NCBI GenBank assembly: GCA_949825045.1
Contig: OX463820.1
Location: 4,538,501 to 4,602,500 of the forward strand
Length of the DNA stretch: 64,000 bases
Direction: 5' to 3'
Source of the DNA: Argyresthia goedartella
Lineage: Eukaryota > Arthropoda > Insecta > Lepidoptera > Argyresthiidae
Shown: in pieces, positions 1 to 13,400 of the stretch
Layout: each line of letters begins with the position of its first letter
Numbering within the stretch: position 1 is the first letter of the stretch
Made by a program: the position numbers and the translations under genes
The notes under the pieces: model-generated
Databases searched by the model: none
What the model saw: the letters and a program-made list of their open reading frames with translations, nothing else
What the model was told of the DNA's origin: nothing

Positions 1-1363
1 GACGAAACGCAAGTAACAGTACGTTCGCCGATTCTTAATGCAAACAGTATTTGTGATATCAATTGGCAAGTTATAATTGAATAAGTAAATATCAATATTA
101 GGTAAAGCGAAAAATTATCGGCAAGCGCAATAAGAATTTATTACAACTAAAGACATTATATTACAGAAAAATACAAATCCTGTTATCGTCACGCTTCAAA
201 AATAAATAAAATCGTTAAACAAAACATTAATTACAGCTTATTATACAACATTAATATTTATTCCAGTATTTTACAATAACCTTATGGAACTGTTCTGTAT
301 ATGTCACCTATATGTCGATAGTTGACTAACTAACGAGAAAAAAAGGTTAGTTTATCAACTAACGGTTTCGACTATCTTAAGGTAATATCATACCTACCGT
401 CATTTTATATCTAGAAGAATATCTTACATTTGATACCAATTACATCCGAGTCAATTACTACACATACATTAAATAAAAATGCCAGCATTTTTACGGGAAA
501 CCGATAAATACTTTCCGGGTAAGCTCTTTCGTAGTCGTAAATGCACAAAAAACATTGACATACCTAAACTTTCTCCCTACAGCATTTGCATTTTCGGGAT
601 GTACAGATCGGTCAACTAAAGCTGGCACGTTCAACACATTTACATGTTCCGCTTGTTTAGTGTCTGCGCGTAAGCGCGCTGCGTGACGTTGCACTGCATG
701 GGTGGCATGGGCATCAAGAATAGTCTGTCTCTCTCTTGCGCGCAGTAAAACTCAAGTAAGAGGAGACAGTTATTGTTTTGCTTTTGCTACTGCTTATAAA
801 TATAGAGTGATCTTTTTTGCATTCGTGTCACGTGTCAATCGACGCGCGTTATTGTGATTATTTACATATTTCGAGGTAAGAATAAAATCATTCATTTTCA
901 AACATACTTTATAGTGAAATTGCATTAGTGTGAGTACTGTGAACGTGCCAGCTTTAGTTAACCGTGTAGGAAGCAGGAATAATTACGCGTCGCAAAAGTA
1001 TTCGAATCGAACTGTCAGTGACTCTTATAAGGAATGACATAAGGTTCATTTTATCTTAACTCGAACACTTTTTCACTCTGGTAATTGTTCCTGCTTGAGC
1101 CACTGATCTCTGTAAACACTGAGACTACTGCTAGTATAGATTTGATTAAATTGGCACCCTCTACCTCACTTGCGCTATCTAAGTCCCATAACACTTCACG
1201 ACCTTCGCACGAGGTTCCCTTCATCATCATAACTGCAATGCACCATCAGCAACCGCTGTCCAGCGACTCATCCGCCATGTCGATCGTCCACTGCTCGTTT
1301 GCTACGACACTCGTTGCCGTGGCGTCGCGTTCAGGCGTCATCGTGCGAGGCTCGGTCTTGGTG
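1..1363. other. Region downstream of the LRRFIP stop codon (3'UTR and flank)
   Basis: No coding similarity is seen. Minus-strand AATAAA signals occur at 257-262 and 137-142, but both are over 1 kb from the stop, so the 3' end is undecided. An inverted repeat at about 610-635 and 938-963 marks a small foldback element. Confidence 0.5.
610..963. repeat. Foldback (MITE-like) with inverted ends
   Basis: The ends GGTCAACTAAAGCTGGCACG at about 610 and its near reverse complement at about 944-963 form arms of about 25 bp around a 300-bp core. There is no coding potential. Confidence 0.5.
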
Positions 1364-1474
1364 TCACAGCTCCTTCAGCAGCGCCGACTTGGCGTTCTTC
1401 AGTTTGTCGAGCCGCTTGGTGAGGTGGCTGTTCTCTGTCTCCAACTCCTCCGCGCGGTTCAGTGCTTCCCGGTG
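1364..1474 (-). CDS. LRRFIP2: LRRFIP last coding exon and stop
   Basis: Acceptor CCTCCTCAG, then HREALNRAEELETENSHLTK and RLDKLKNAKSALLKEL, stop TGA at plus 1364-1366. ENSHLxKRLxKxK is the conserved LRRFIP C-terminus. It joins in phase 0 to the exon at 7346-7533 across a 5.9-kb repeat-filled intron. Confidence 0.93.
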   Translation of the reverse strand, partial: HREALNRAEELETENSHLTKRLDKLKNAKSALLKEL

Positions 1475-4400
1475 CTGAGGAGGTAACAGTCGTAAGATAA
1501 AACATAAGGGGAATAATGAAACATAACCATGAACAGCGGAATTACCTAAAATGAGCGAAATCATATCGAAAATTATTGAATTTTTAAGCCAACGCTTATT
1601 GGCTAAACAAATACTGCCTAGGCAAAGGTGATCGCTTTTTATCCTTAGTGTTAAGTTGAACAACAAAATCCAAGGCTCGTTTTGTATGTTACTCGAGTTT
1701 CCAAGTTGCTGTTTTGCAGATTTCTAGTCACGCAATTCAGAAATTTTGTCAGAAAAGACCCGTATAGCGCCCACGTTTAACCAGTAAGTACTCTATTTTG
1801 CGTCACATGGGGCTTGCCTTTCGCCGCAGCTATGGATATAAGTCAAAATTTCTTTATCACTGTAGATGTTTACATAAACATAGCAAAAGTAATTTGTTGC
1901 GACTCTACATTGGACCACGGTGGGAGAAGTAGATCTGGAGTACATTGGACCGCTGTGGGAGAAGAAGATATGGAGATTGTTATTCGGTTCGTTTTATATT
2001 AAAGTCTAAGAACGCTTCCAAGTTGTAGAACATTGTATGTCTTACCACAAAAAAAAAACTCATGTTCAACAAAAATGTATGGGATTTGACGTTTGTTTTG
2101 AGGTTAAACTATGTCTAACATTTTTTGTAATAACACAGTATAGCTTCAGCCTGGACCCATTTAAAAAGGCATATACAGGTTAGTCATAACAGGGAATCTT
2201 GGTTTAGATTGAATGGACCGGGGGATTCGCACGTCTGGATGAGGGAGTATTACAAACCCACGGGATAACAAAAAACATTTATTATTTACTGATTGAGTGC
2301 TGTACAAAAACAAGATGCGAGTATGTAATGATTACAAGGCATATACACCCTGACATTTTAGTGGTTTTAAAGCGGAGGCTAGGTGAATCGCCTTGAGCAG
2401 CAGGTATCATATTATTATTATTTTTTATCGAGGCATTTTTTTTTTCTCTACGAAAAATATCTCGAAACAGTGAGAAACATTAGTAGCCCTCTTTTACTAA
2501 GCACGGCGAGTCGGCAACGTCAAAGGCCTTTAAAGAAGCTAGCCGCCTAGTGCAAGCGCATGCCATTAGCCAATCATCGCACTTCCGCGCCGCTACGCAT
2601 GCTATCTGCCCCCGCCCCCAACCCTTTGATTTTCGGTGCGCGCGTCTTTTGTTACCCACAGCACGTCACTCGTGCGACACGTGACGCTGCTTAAAAAACG
2701 CGCGAAAGTGGATCGGCAAATCTTAGTATGGTGCAACAATACGCTATTGCAAATTACAACACAGCAGAAGCTCGACGGCTCTACGCCCAACCGGACCACC
2801 TGAACCATCTCAGAATGCAGGGCATCCCAAACCCACAGGTTTCTTCGGTAAACACTTTCCTGGCGGCTACTCAACGATTGATTAATGGTGGCAGTTTAGG
2901 GTACTAGAGCATACTCAAACCCGAGGTCGACCCCACATCTACAGACCAGACCTCGATGAGGACATCATCGAGTACTTCGAACGCGATCCTCGGCGAAGCA
3001 CTCGAATGGCTGCGATTCGGTTCAACGTGAGCCAGTATAACGTGTGGAAGCTGTTGAACTCAGAAAAGTTACACCCGTATCATTTTAGGCGTGTCATGCC
3101 CTCCACGACAACGACGGATCGGCCAGGATTGCGTTTAGTCAATGGCTGTTGGCAAATCAAGATAGAAACATTTTGTGGACTGAGGAATCAACTTTCACTC
3201 GTGTTGGACTATTCAACCAACGCAATGGACATTATTGGGCTTCTAACAACCCACACGTGATCCGCGAGTGTGCTCATCAAGTGCGAGTTACCATTAGTTT
3301 TTTTTTTGTGGTCCGAGCTGAAGCGCCTAGTGTACACACTCGGGAATACGAAACTCGAGATGAATTAAAGACTGCGATAACAGACTTTTTAATGTAGTGA
3401 GACGTGATAGACACTTTATTAAAGTTAAAACGTAATTGCGTGAAACGGGCACGACTTTGTATTGAACAAAATGGCCTGTACATCGAACAATTGCTCCGTC
3501 ATCAGTGAGTGTAAATAACTAAATTAAATAAGTGAGTGTAAATTCGTAGCAAACTTCGTGAACTGTGTGAAAAATCTGCAATATTGGTAAGTACCTACCA
3601 AACGCCTTTACCACTTTAACTAGATACCTATCTAATCTAATAGCATATCAAAATCTTACCTACGGAATGGTGAGGCGACGCGCTACTACTACTTCGCTTT
3701 TGGAAACGAGATTTCTCAATTATTTAAATGTTTATTTTATGACTAGTGCCGGTATAAATTGTCGAAATGGATAGTACTGTTAATTGCAAATCGCCTCCCT
3801 GCGGCTTTAAAACCACTTAAATGGATGGGTGTATTTACAAGGTCTTATGTACATATATATTTATTTTGTGAACATCAACCAAACTTTCAAATAATAGGAG
3901 TTAATAAATCACGCCGACCAATCAATCAACTTATTTATAAGTTTATTATGGGCACTTTAGTTATTGCATTACTCATGTCTGTGAAATCTTACTATTAAGT
4001 GAGTAGGGCTGGTTTTACAGGGCACAGATTGGATATACACAGCACACAATGATATCACCTGTACCGTTAACTGTCACCATTATTGAGAACGGCCCAGAAG
4101 TCAACGACTTCCTGAAAGCAAATCACTGTGTCAGGGAGACTTGGATATTCCACCATGGAAGCATTACTACGAATCATAGTGTCTGCTACGGACCAAGGCT
4201 TACAGTACAATGCCACTGTTTACTCGACACAGACAGAAATGATGATGATGATGATGATGATGATGAATAGCAATAGATAGATTACAGTCAGCTGAAGAAG
4301 TTCATGATTTGACAACGCGCGCAACGATATGGAATCGCCCACGACACGAATACATCGGTCCCTTTCTCACTCGTTACAAATTCAATTCAATTCATGCTCC

Positions 4401-7400
4401 CTTATTCAGTAACTTAAATAGACCAAAAATTGGAAATGTGACAGTATTCCCATACATTAAACGTCAATTATACACTAAATGCCACTAGTAGGAAGGAGTG
4501 TCAATGTCGTATCGTATCGTATCGTATTGTAGAATACTTATAAAACTGTCTATAGCATCTAATAGAACTGTCAAAACGATAATTTTGTTGACGAGTTCTA
4601 TGAAATTCTAGCATGTGACGTCATCGTCAAATGCTGCCTTTTTAACATAAAATTGAGTATATAACATATAACTGCTGGAAATATACAATACGGTATTTGA
4701 CAAACTAGTCCAATACATCTAGAATCGAGTCTCAAGCTGAACCTATTTCAACAAAAACGTTTGACAATATCAGAATTGTATATTTCCAGTAGTTGTATTT
4801 TATAAACTCAATTTTGTTTAAAAAAGACAGCATTTGATTATAAAGTCACATGCTAGTATTTCATAGGGTCAGAGTGTCGATAAGGGGGCGATATTGTCAA
4901 AAGTTTTCGATGAAATAGGTTCAGCTTGAGACACGTTTCTAGATTTATTGGACTACCTTGTCAAATACCGTTTTGGCTATTATGTCATGGTGACATATCC
5001 AACCATGGATTGATCATTTCATGAAATGGTTGACCGTATCATGACAAAGTCAACCATTTCATGAAATGGTCAGAAAATGTTGAATTTCAAGAAAACATGC
5101 ATGTTTTAAAGCTTTTGTATTCAGTCGTACCTCATGTGTGATATACATGTCGAACTACCACCAAGACTATTCGGGGGCTTCGTTGCGCTCATCCCCTTTA
5201 GCCTTAAAGTACATTTCAATAGCATTTCACAATAATGTAAACAAGCCAATTTACACACGATTACGACGTAACTACTTACATTTGAATATCAATCCTGAAC
5301 ACATTCACATACCAAGGAATCATTTATTGTTCTTACATCATTTCGACACCAAGTAACTCCCCTAAGATAGTTATTTTATTGCAAAATTATCGGACGACGA
5401 ATATTTCAATAGTTTGTAGTCATATTATTTTTTTACTCATCAAAGCGCATCAAAGTCTTATTGTCTTTGGAAAGTTAGTGTGGTTCATTCTTTTGAATCG
5501 ATCCGATTCGATCGATCAATCGGTTTGATTAATTTATTTGCAACTATGAAAAGAATAATGAAGAACTTAAAGGAGATCTACCTACCGAAGGAGGTGAATC
5601 TAAAAAAGTAAAAAGAGGAAATATATATTTAAAAAAAAAAGTTACTTCATTCACCGTCCCTGTCCTGTGTCAGTGGGTATTGTTCCGAGTTCTCTGAGTT
5701 TTTCCGTTTCCAGTAATTATCGACGACTTTGCTTCTTGTATTTTGGATTAAGGACATTTTCTTTGCGATTTGGTTGGATTTTTATTGAAACGACGACATC
5801 TGCTTAAAATCACGGACTTTGATTTTTATACGATAGGACCTCTTTCTCAAAAAACAAGGAGGTAACAATAGTAGTTTGTTACACAAGGAGTGAAAGAGAG
5901 CTATTTCGGACGAAGATCCAATTTGGAGCGCAAACGGCGCTAAGGATCGAGTCTACCCGAGATATTTAGCATATAGTGGCAATTTTAGGTTACAATGACT
6001 GAGCCGCAACCCAGTACCTCAGGGTGGGAGACTAGTCCGCCTGCCAAAAGACGAAAAATTCATCTGACCACAAGGGAAAAACAAATCCTAGTAAATATTT
6101 ATAATTATTTGGAAAAATCCTCTCCTACATATACATCAAAAATGGAGATATATAAAACAACTTCAGAAATAATGGGGGTGTCTCAGGACGTAGTGAGATA
6201 TACCATGAAGCATAATTTAGAAACTCAAGAAATACCACAATACTCAAGAATACCACTATACTTTGATGGAGATTTGCCTACAACTGAAAAAGTTATGAAA
6301 GCAGTCAATGAAGATGACAGTCTACCTACGTTTTCTCATACAACTTTACAACTTTTTGTACTACTTATAGAAAAAAATCGATCGAAAATCGACAGCGAAC
6401 TATATCTCTTTTGCCTTTGACATCAGTGTAGGTACAACACTCAAATCTCGCTCAATCATAGACAACTGTCAACTGACATTTCTGTTTACATTATTGTGAA
6501 ATACTATTGAAATGCACTGTAGCTACAGCAGTGTTTTTCCATTAAATATTTCTTCGTTGAATGAAACTTTTGATACGATATAGTTACGACATCAATACTA
6601 TTCTGTGATAGCTTTGACAAATCCATATTAATTTGTATGGAGTTGTCAAAGATATTATAATAACAATAATAATGGGTACTAGACAACGATTCACATACTT
6701 ATATAGATAAATATGTTACTTAGATAGACAAAAAACCATGACTAGGGTACAAACATCCGTTCTCATCAAACAAATATTTGCCCCCACCGGGACTCGAACC
6801 CGGGAACCAGGGTCACTGCCGACTCGGCCATTCTGGTCGTCATATTGGGAGAATAGTGTTGACCCGCCTCCGTACGGTGGTACAAACTGAGTTGGGTTTA
6901 AGTTACTGATTAAGTGGCTGCCCTTCAGTAACTTAACTAACAGCAAATCCACCGCAGTTAGTATCATGTCAAAACAAAGTTTAAAGTATGGCCATGGTAA
7001 ACAGGTTACATTTGACACTTCATCAATATTCAACAACGAAACCTCGTAACGGAGGGCGCACAATATTATTTATTTTTCAAAGTTAGAACTGCACAATTGC
7101 TTAACTGTTTTCATTTATACATACATATTTATTGTAGTAGTGACTTAAAAAGGCTTTTTTCGATTAAAAAACTGAACACTGTCAATCGGTCGATGTCAGT
7201 AACTGAATAAGGGGGCTACAGCCACAATCAGGATATTTGAATTTCGAACGCATCCATAGACACACACCTCACTCTGCACCTGACTTTAAATATTCGATAT
7301 TCGAACGCGACCATAGACAAGAAAAACGCGGACATAGACACGCACCTCTCTCTGCATCTTCCGGCGGTCCTGCTTCAGCGCCTCCTGCTCCGCCTCGTGC

Positions 7401-10400
7401 TCGCCCTGCCGCGCCTTCAGCCGCGCCACCTGCGCCTCCAGTCGCGCCACGCCGGCGCCCTGCAGCGCCGCCTCCGCCTCGGCGCGGGCAGCGCGTGCCT
7501 TGGCTTCCGCGGCGGACTTGCGGACTGCTTCGACTGCCGAATTTAAATTATCGTTATAAAAACCATGCAGGACAATTATGTTCCCGCCGAAGGTCATTGC
7601 TCTTTAAACGAAACCGGGCGAGATCGAGGCTCGCTGTCTCAGTAAGGGTTGGTGGCTTACTCGATTGCCAGAAGCTGCACCACGATGACGAGCACTGACA
7701 AAGGAGACGCCAGCAGGAGACTGATTGATCAATAGGAAAAGGAGTCGATAAAGAATGTTTCCCCTTCTCCCACTTATTCAAATAGTATATATCGGTGCCT
7801 CGATTATCTTAAGTATTATTTCTACACCACACAGCACATTTTATCAGTCATTCACTCCCATAAGAACACGACATTAAAACTAATTTCATCTCTTAACCCC
7901 TTTCTAACTCCGCTACGCTCTGGCGACTCCGCTCTGCCGCGCCGCGTGCCTGGATCCCTGCGGCCGTTCAGTGAACACTCACGCTCGCTCTCGTACTCGG
8001 CGTCGTGGTGGCTGGCGACTCCGTTCTGCCGCGCCGCGCGCTCCTCGTTCATCGTCAGCTTCAGCTTGCGCACCTCCGACTCCAGCGACAGCTTCGATGC
8101 GAGCAGCCGCTGTAATCGCACGTCTGGAATGCACAACAACATTTGTAAGGAAACGGTTTCTGGTTGAGATTATAACAATTTAGCACCAGACAAGTGTCTT
8201 AGAGACGGTCCTACAAAGTGTACTCACCCAACGTCCCTTCCCCCGCGTCCTCCAGCAGCTTCTCGCTCTCGAGTGACACCAGCGCCAGCGGCGGCACGCT
8301 GCCGAACCCGGCGGCCGCCAGCTCGGGTGCCGCAGTTGTCGACGCGTCCACGAAGGCGCGGCCGGCGGCAGCGGCAGCAGCATCCCGCGCGCGCACGGCA
8401 TCCCGCGCCGCGCACAGCTCACGCTCCAGGGCGGCGTGCTCCCGCTTTAAACGCTCGTGCGCGGAGCTCTTCTCGCGGTGTTCGCGCTGTGGAGTAGAGG
8501 TACAGGTCGGGTGGTTTGTTTGGCGATGCGACTGAATTTGAAAACAACCGCCGATCTTGACGGTCTCTCTGTAAAAACTGGTAGTTCCATAATAGATTGC
8601 ATCGCCCCTCATTTAGCTGGTATTTTTAAACAATGTATTGATATTGGCACGTTTCATGCCTTGATGAAACTAAGTAAAGTCATTCCTCTTTTCAAAGTAC
8701 ATCCCAATAATTTCAGACCTAACGCGATTTACCCACCCTTAGCAAAATCTTCGAAAAAATCATACTGGATCAATTAAGCCATAATTTGATGAATTCCAAA
8801 CAATACGGATTCACTCGGAGTCGCTTAACGACGGTCGCTGGAGCTGAACTTATTAAACATATATTCAGTGCTTGGGTGAGTCTTCTCATGACATGACGTA
8901 ATCAGCGTTTTTTGTGATCTTTTTAAAGCTTTCGATTATGTAAATCACGATATTGTAGACAGGAAGCTAGCTCATTATGGTGTAAAGAATAATTCACTTG
9001 GGCTTCTGAGTTCTTATCTCAGTAACAGTACACAAAAGGTTGTCGTCAATACGCATGGGCATTCCACAGGGCTCCATATTAGGTCCGTTCCTTTTTATTA
9101 TTTATATAAACCCACCCAATTATGTTACTATTAAGCATGAAATATTTATTATTTATTTATTTATTTAATCCTTTATTTATTGCATACAAAAGCATAAAAA
9201 AGAAAACCAAAAAAATTATACAAAAGGTGCTGCATATTTCTTAAAGAAAATTCTTCCTGCAGACCCTAGCAAGAGAGAGGAAGTAATAAATCGGGTAGAC
9301 CATAGTGCGCTAACAAATATAAATATAAAATGAAATAGTATTGTTCGCAGATGATACTTCCTCACTCTTTTAAGTTAACGACATTAATTAATTTTAATAA
9401 TTAATAAGCAAACATTTAGTGACTATGTGAACAATGCTGTCTCCAAAGTAGTTGATTGGTTTAGCAAACAATCTTCTACTTAATGAAAAGAAAACCTAAT
9501 GTGTATATTTTTCTCTACACAATGTAAAACAGTAACCCACTAATATAATTGTAAAAAAAATGAAAAACTGAGCCTTGTGGATAAAACTGTGTTTCTTGGC
9601 ATTACTCTCAATTGAAAGCTTCAACGGTAACCTCATCTGGATGCACTATCGGTAGATTGAGTTCTGCAGCATATTCCATAGAAAGAATCCGACGTATTTC
9701 GGATGTAGACACCGCGAGATTAGTTTACTTCGGCTACTTCCACAGCTTGATGTCTTAAGGCATCCAGCTGTGGGATTACCCCTCGGATAGAAATAGCATA
9801 TTTATTCTGTAGAAACGGGCTCTACGTGCCATTTACGAACTCGGTCCGAGGGAGTCACTAAGAGACAAGTTTGAGGAGATCTACATTCTGACTCTGCCTT
9901 CTCAGTACATTCTTGTGAATATATTGTATGCCAAGAAAAATATTCACCTGTTTAAAAAAATGCGAAATCCATAATTTTATTACTAGAAATAAGAATAAAC
10001 TGTCCAACTACTCTTCTAGACTCAACAAAATTTCCAATTCCTTCATCGGCAAATGTATACGCTTTTACAATAAGGTCCCCGATATTATTCAAAGCTTACC
10101 GACATATAAATTCAAAACGTTTATTGAAAGTAAATTATGTTTGAAGGGATATTCAATAGCAGTGTTAAATTATCTAAAAGACGTAAATCCTTGGGGATAA
10201 ACTGCTTGTTCTTCTATTGGCTATCTTAAAAATAAACCTAAATTAAATCAATGTATTATTAGTTGTAAATAAGTATTGCCGTTGAAAAAGAGCTACCTCA
10301 GAGTTTCTTGTGCGTTCTTTTCTAATAAATATCTGCTTTTGGAACGTACACCTAGTTTAAATTAATGACGTGCTCTACGAGATATGTAATTAGCCAACAG

Positions 10401-13400
10401 AATAAAGAATATTTTGATTTTGAATAACCGTCTAAACGTGAATGCTTCGGTGCGGCGGCCAACACCTATGGGATAAAGCGTAGCTCCGTCTTTGTTTGTT
10501 TATGTTTACTAGAAGTTTGCATTGTCATCTTAGATTTTGACAGATGTTTCAAGCTGCGTCTGGAGATAGATACTGCCACACGCGTCTGAACGAATGTGTT
10601 ATAGGGACCGCCCGAGACTAATATAGCTATATCTCTATCTAGAGTTGCTTCTATTTGTCACATGTCATGCTTGTTTCACATTGCGTGTTGAACAACTGCG
10701 CGTGTTAACCCCATCGAATATTCTAGTAAGTCTCGACAGTTCCATCCAGCACCTTCGATATGTTTGTAGATTCTTCTCACCTGCAGCTGCGCGTGCTCCT
10801 CTGCCAGCTCCTCGAGACGGTCCTGCAGCAGCTCCTTCTGGTACGCCAGCGCCGCCTTGTCGTTGTCGAGCTGCGCGTTGAGGATCATCGCCTTGCGGAA
10901 CTTCTCCTGCACTTCTTTCAGGTCGTACTGCGGTAAAGAAAACAAAGCATTTTTAAAACTTGTACAATCTCCATTCCATCCTGATTTGTTCGAAATCTCG
11001 TCAGGGAGAAGCTCGCCGTGCGTTCAATCTCTGGCAGAGTAATTGAGAGTTTCTATCAGGCATTTGTGTGTGTTTCGGCTGCCGGTTCCGCCTGCTATCG
11101 CTGTGGCGGTGGTGGTAGTCCTAAAGCCGTAACAATGATCATAATAGGACTACTTAAAAACTTCTTCTTTTTCTGCTTATGCACCCGTGCACCCCGAAGG
11201 GGCCACGCAATTGTTCTTGATCTTTTGCCTACATATACAGTCGTCGCCTCACCCTAAGATCCTTGAGGCTGAAGGGCTCATCCTGAGAGTCCTCGGAGCT
11301 GCGTCGCGTTGATTGCAGCCCGCCCGGACTGAGAGCAGCCAGCCGCCCGCCGCCGCGACGCGTTGCCACTGTTTCTGTGAGCAAAAGACAGCTTTTCAGC
11401 ACAATGCATGCTGGGTTGCGTCGGTTGTGAGATAATGTTCATCGTTTTACTCGACCTCAATCGATTTACTAATAACAAGTGATTGGTGCGTGGTAAAGCA
11501 AACTTTGGCATCTTCTTCTCAGATTCTGCGTTATGCGAGTAGCAGTGTTGGTACCAACTAAATATTTTTCTCCGTTTGTCGGTTCTGTCTCCACACTAGC
11601 ACTAGTTGAAAAGAGGACAAGAAATGTCCCCCGCTAAAACACATGCGGGTGATCCGTCCTCTTATTGTGACTACTGTGTGCTTTCTGGGAATTAGGCGAA
11701 AGCCCAATTCACAGAAAGCTCCACACTAAGGTTCATTGGGGAACCGGAAAAAGCGAACTCTTATAGCCAGCGAATTTTCTATTCACGGCCAGGATTCGAA
11801 CCCGAGAGATTAGAGAATATCGGTGTGGTTTATATTTGGCTGTTTTTTTTTTCTGAGTCTTTATCATCCTGACATTTTACATTTTGGATAACTTTTTTAA
11901 AATTTCTTGTGCCCCGTATATTTAAACCAAACATTTCTCATTATTTTTCCTGTAATATTTAAGTAAAGACTTATGAATAATTTTGTTTTTAAAATTTTAG
12001 GATCAATAGTTTCGGAGATAAGTGGTGAATCCATTTTTACCTATTTTCCTAAATATTTTTTTAATCAAGCATTACAGGTTTAAGAAAAAAATATTCGAGA
12101 TCCTCGCAACAGGGTCATCGTTAAACATGTCACAAAATACGGTTTCGAATTTTAAAAAAACCTGATTTGCCGCCCATTTAAGCCTATTTAAACCACAGAT
12201 TTCTTATTATTTTTCCTGTCATATTTAAGTAAAGAATCTATATTACCTATTTTATTTAAAAAAATAAGATTAGAAGTAATGGAGATTAGCGGGCCTAAAT
12301 GGACTGTTTTCTAAAATATTTTTTAATGAAGTATTTCCAAGTTATGGAAAATAATTGAAATCTTCGCAACAAGCCCTTTCATTTTAAATGTCACGGCTTT
12401 TATTTTTTAAATTTCTGCTTAGCCCCCCAAATTAAAAATGTATTTGCTTGCGTCACATATTCCTGTTTGGGTCACACAAATACATAAGTGTACCAAATAT
12501 CGACTTAATCGGTACAGAATTCGCTCATTTTATGTTGCTTACACACTTAGGATACACACACGAGTGATCCTATAATGGTTCCGATATACCTTTGTAAGGT
12601 ACGGAACCCTTAACATGAAAAATAAGCGCTGGAAATTCAACGCCGCGAAACGCATCACGTACAGTCGAAACTAAGCATGACGTCAGCTGCCACGAATGCG
12701 TTTATCGGCATAGTACTGTGTTAGTGGCTTTTGAGAAAGAGGTTGAATATGAATATACTGAGACAAAAATCACTATAAAATACTATGGATCGTCGATGTT
12801 TTGTTCATCAGACTAGCGTCAATGACGAAGAAGTTATTTGACTGATGACTAAGTATATGCTCATACAAATCCCGCAAAAATGTGCGGCGTTGAAACCGCT
12901 AAAATTTACTCCGTACTTTTAATGTTATTTTAAAAATTAAATTTATCCTTTACAACAGTATTATTTATAGTTTTCTATATTATTAGAATGTCAACCGTAA
13001 ATCTAAAAAAAAAACATCGATATTCTCTATTGGTTATGGAAGACTTCAACCATCCGGTCACTTCTAGGTTTAAAAGCAAGATTCATGTCTTCCGGGTATT
13101 ACAGATTACTATAGCTATAGCTATATGGGTATTGTGGACTCACGTATCTCCTTCCCCGCGTACATGTCGTACGCTTTATCTGCATGGTTCTCCTGCTCCC
13201 GTTGCTGGCGCTCGAGCTCGCGCATGCGTATATCGCGCGCCTCCGCCCGCGCCGCGCGCCGCGCCGCCAGTCGCTGCTCCGCCTGTAATATGGACAGAGC
13301 CTTATTGTATGCTGTTACATATATGGGTTGGATGTGGTGGTAGCGAATTGTTGATGTGGATCCATCAGCTAAAGAGCTCTGGGTTCGGATGCATGACCGA

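Larger units (their letters stand above)
1475..7345. other. LRRFIP last intron (5.9 kb), filled with repeats
   Basis: Contains a decayed mariner fragment, a GAT microsatellite, interleaved foldbacks, a truncated transposase N-terminus and a SINE, each listed separately. No host exon is recognised between them. Confidence 0.7.
8487..10780. other. LRRFIP intron carrying a LINE fragment
   Basis: Nearly all of it is the Jockey/CR1-like fragment described at 8535-10440. The rest (10440-10780) is unremarkable. Confidence 0.7.

Noticed and set aside
7237..7698. Long plus-strand frame rich in proline, alanine and arginine
   Set aside because: It is the antisense shadow of the GC-rich LRRFIP coiled-coil exon at 7346-7533.
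8218..8535. Several long frames on both strands at the GC-rich exon
   Set aside because: High GC lowers stop-codon frequency. Only the minus frame matching LRRFIP with correct splice sites is real.
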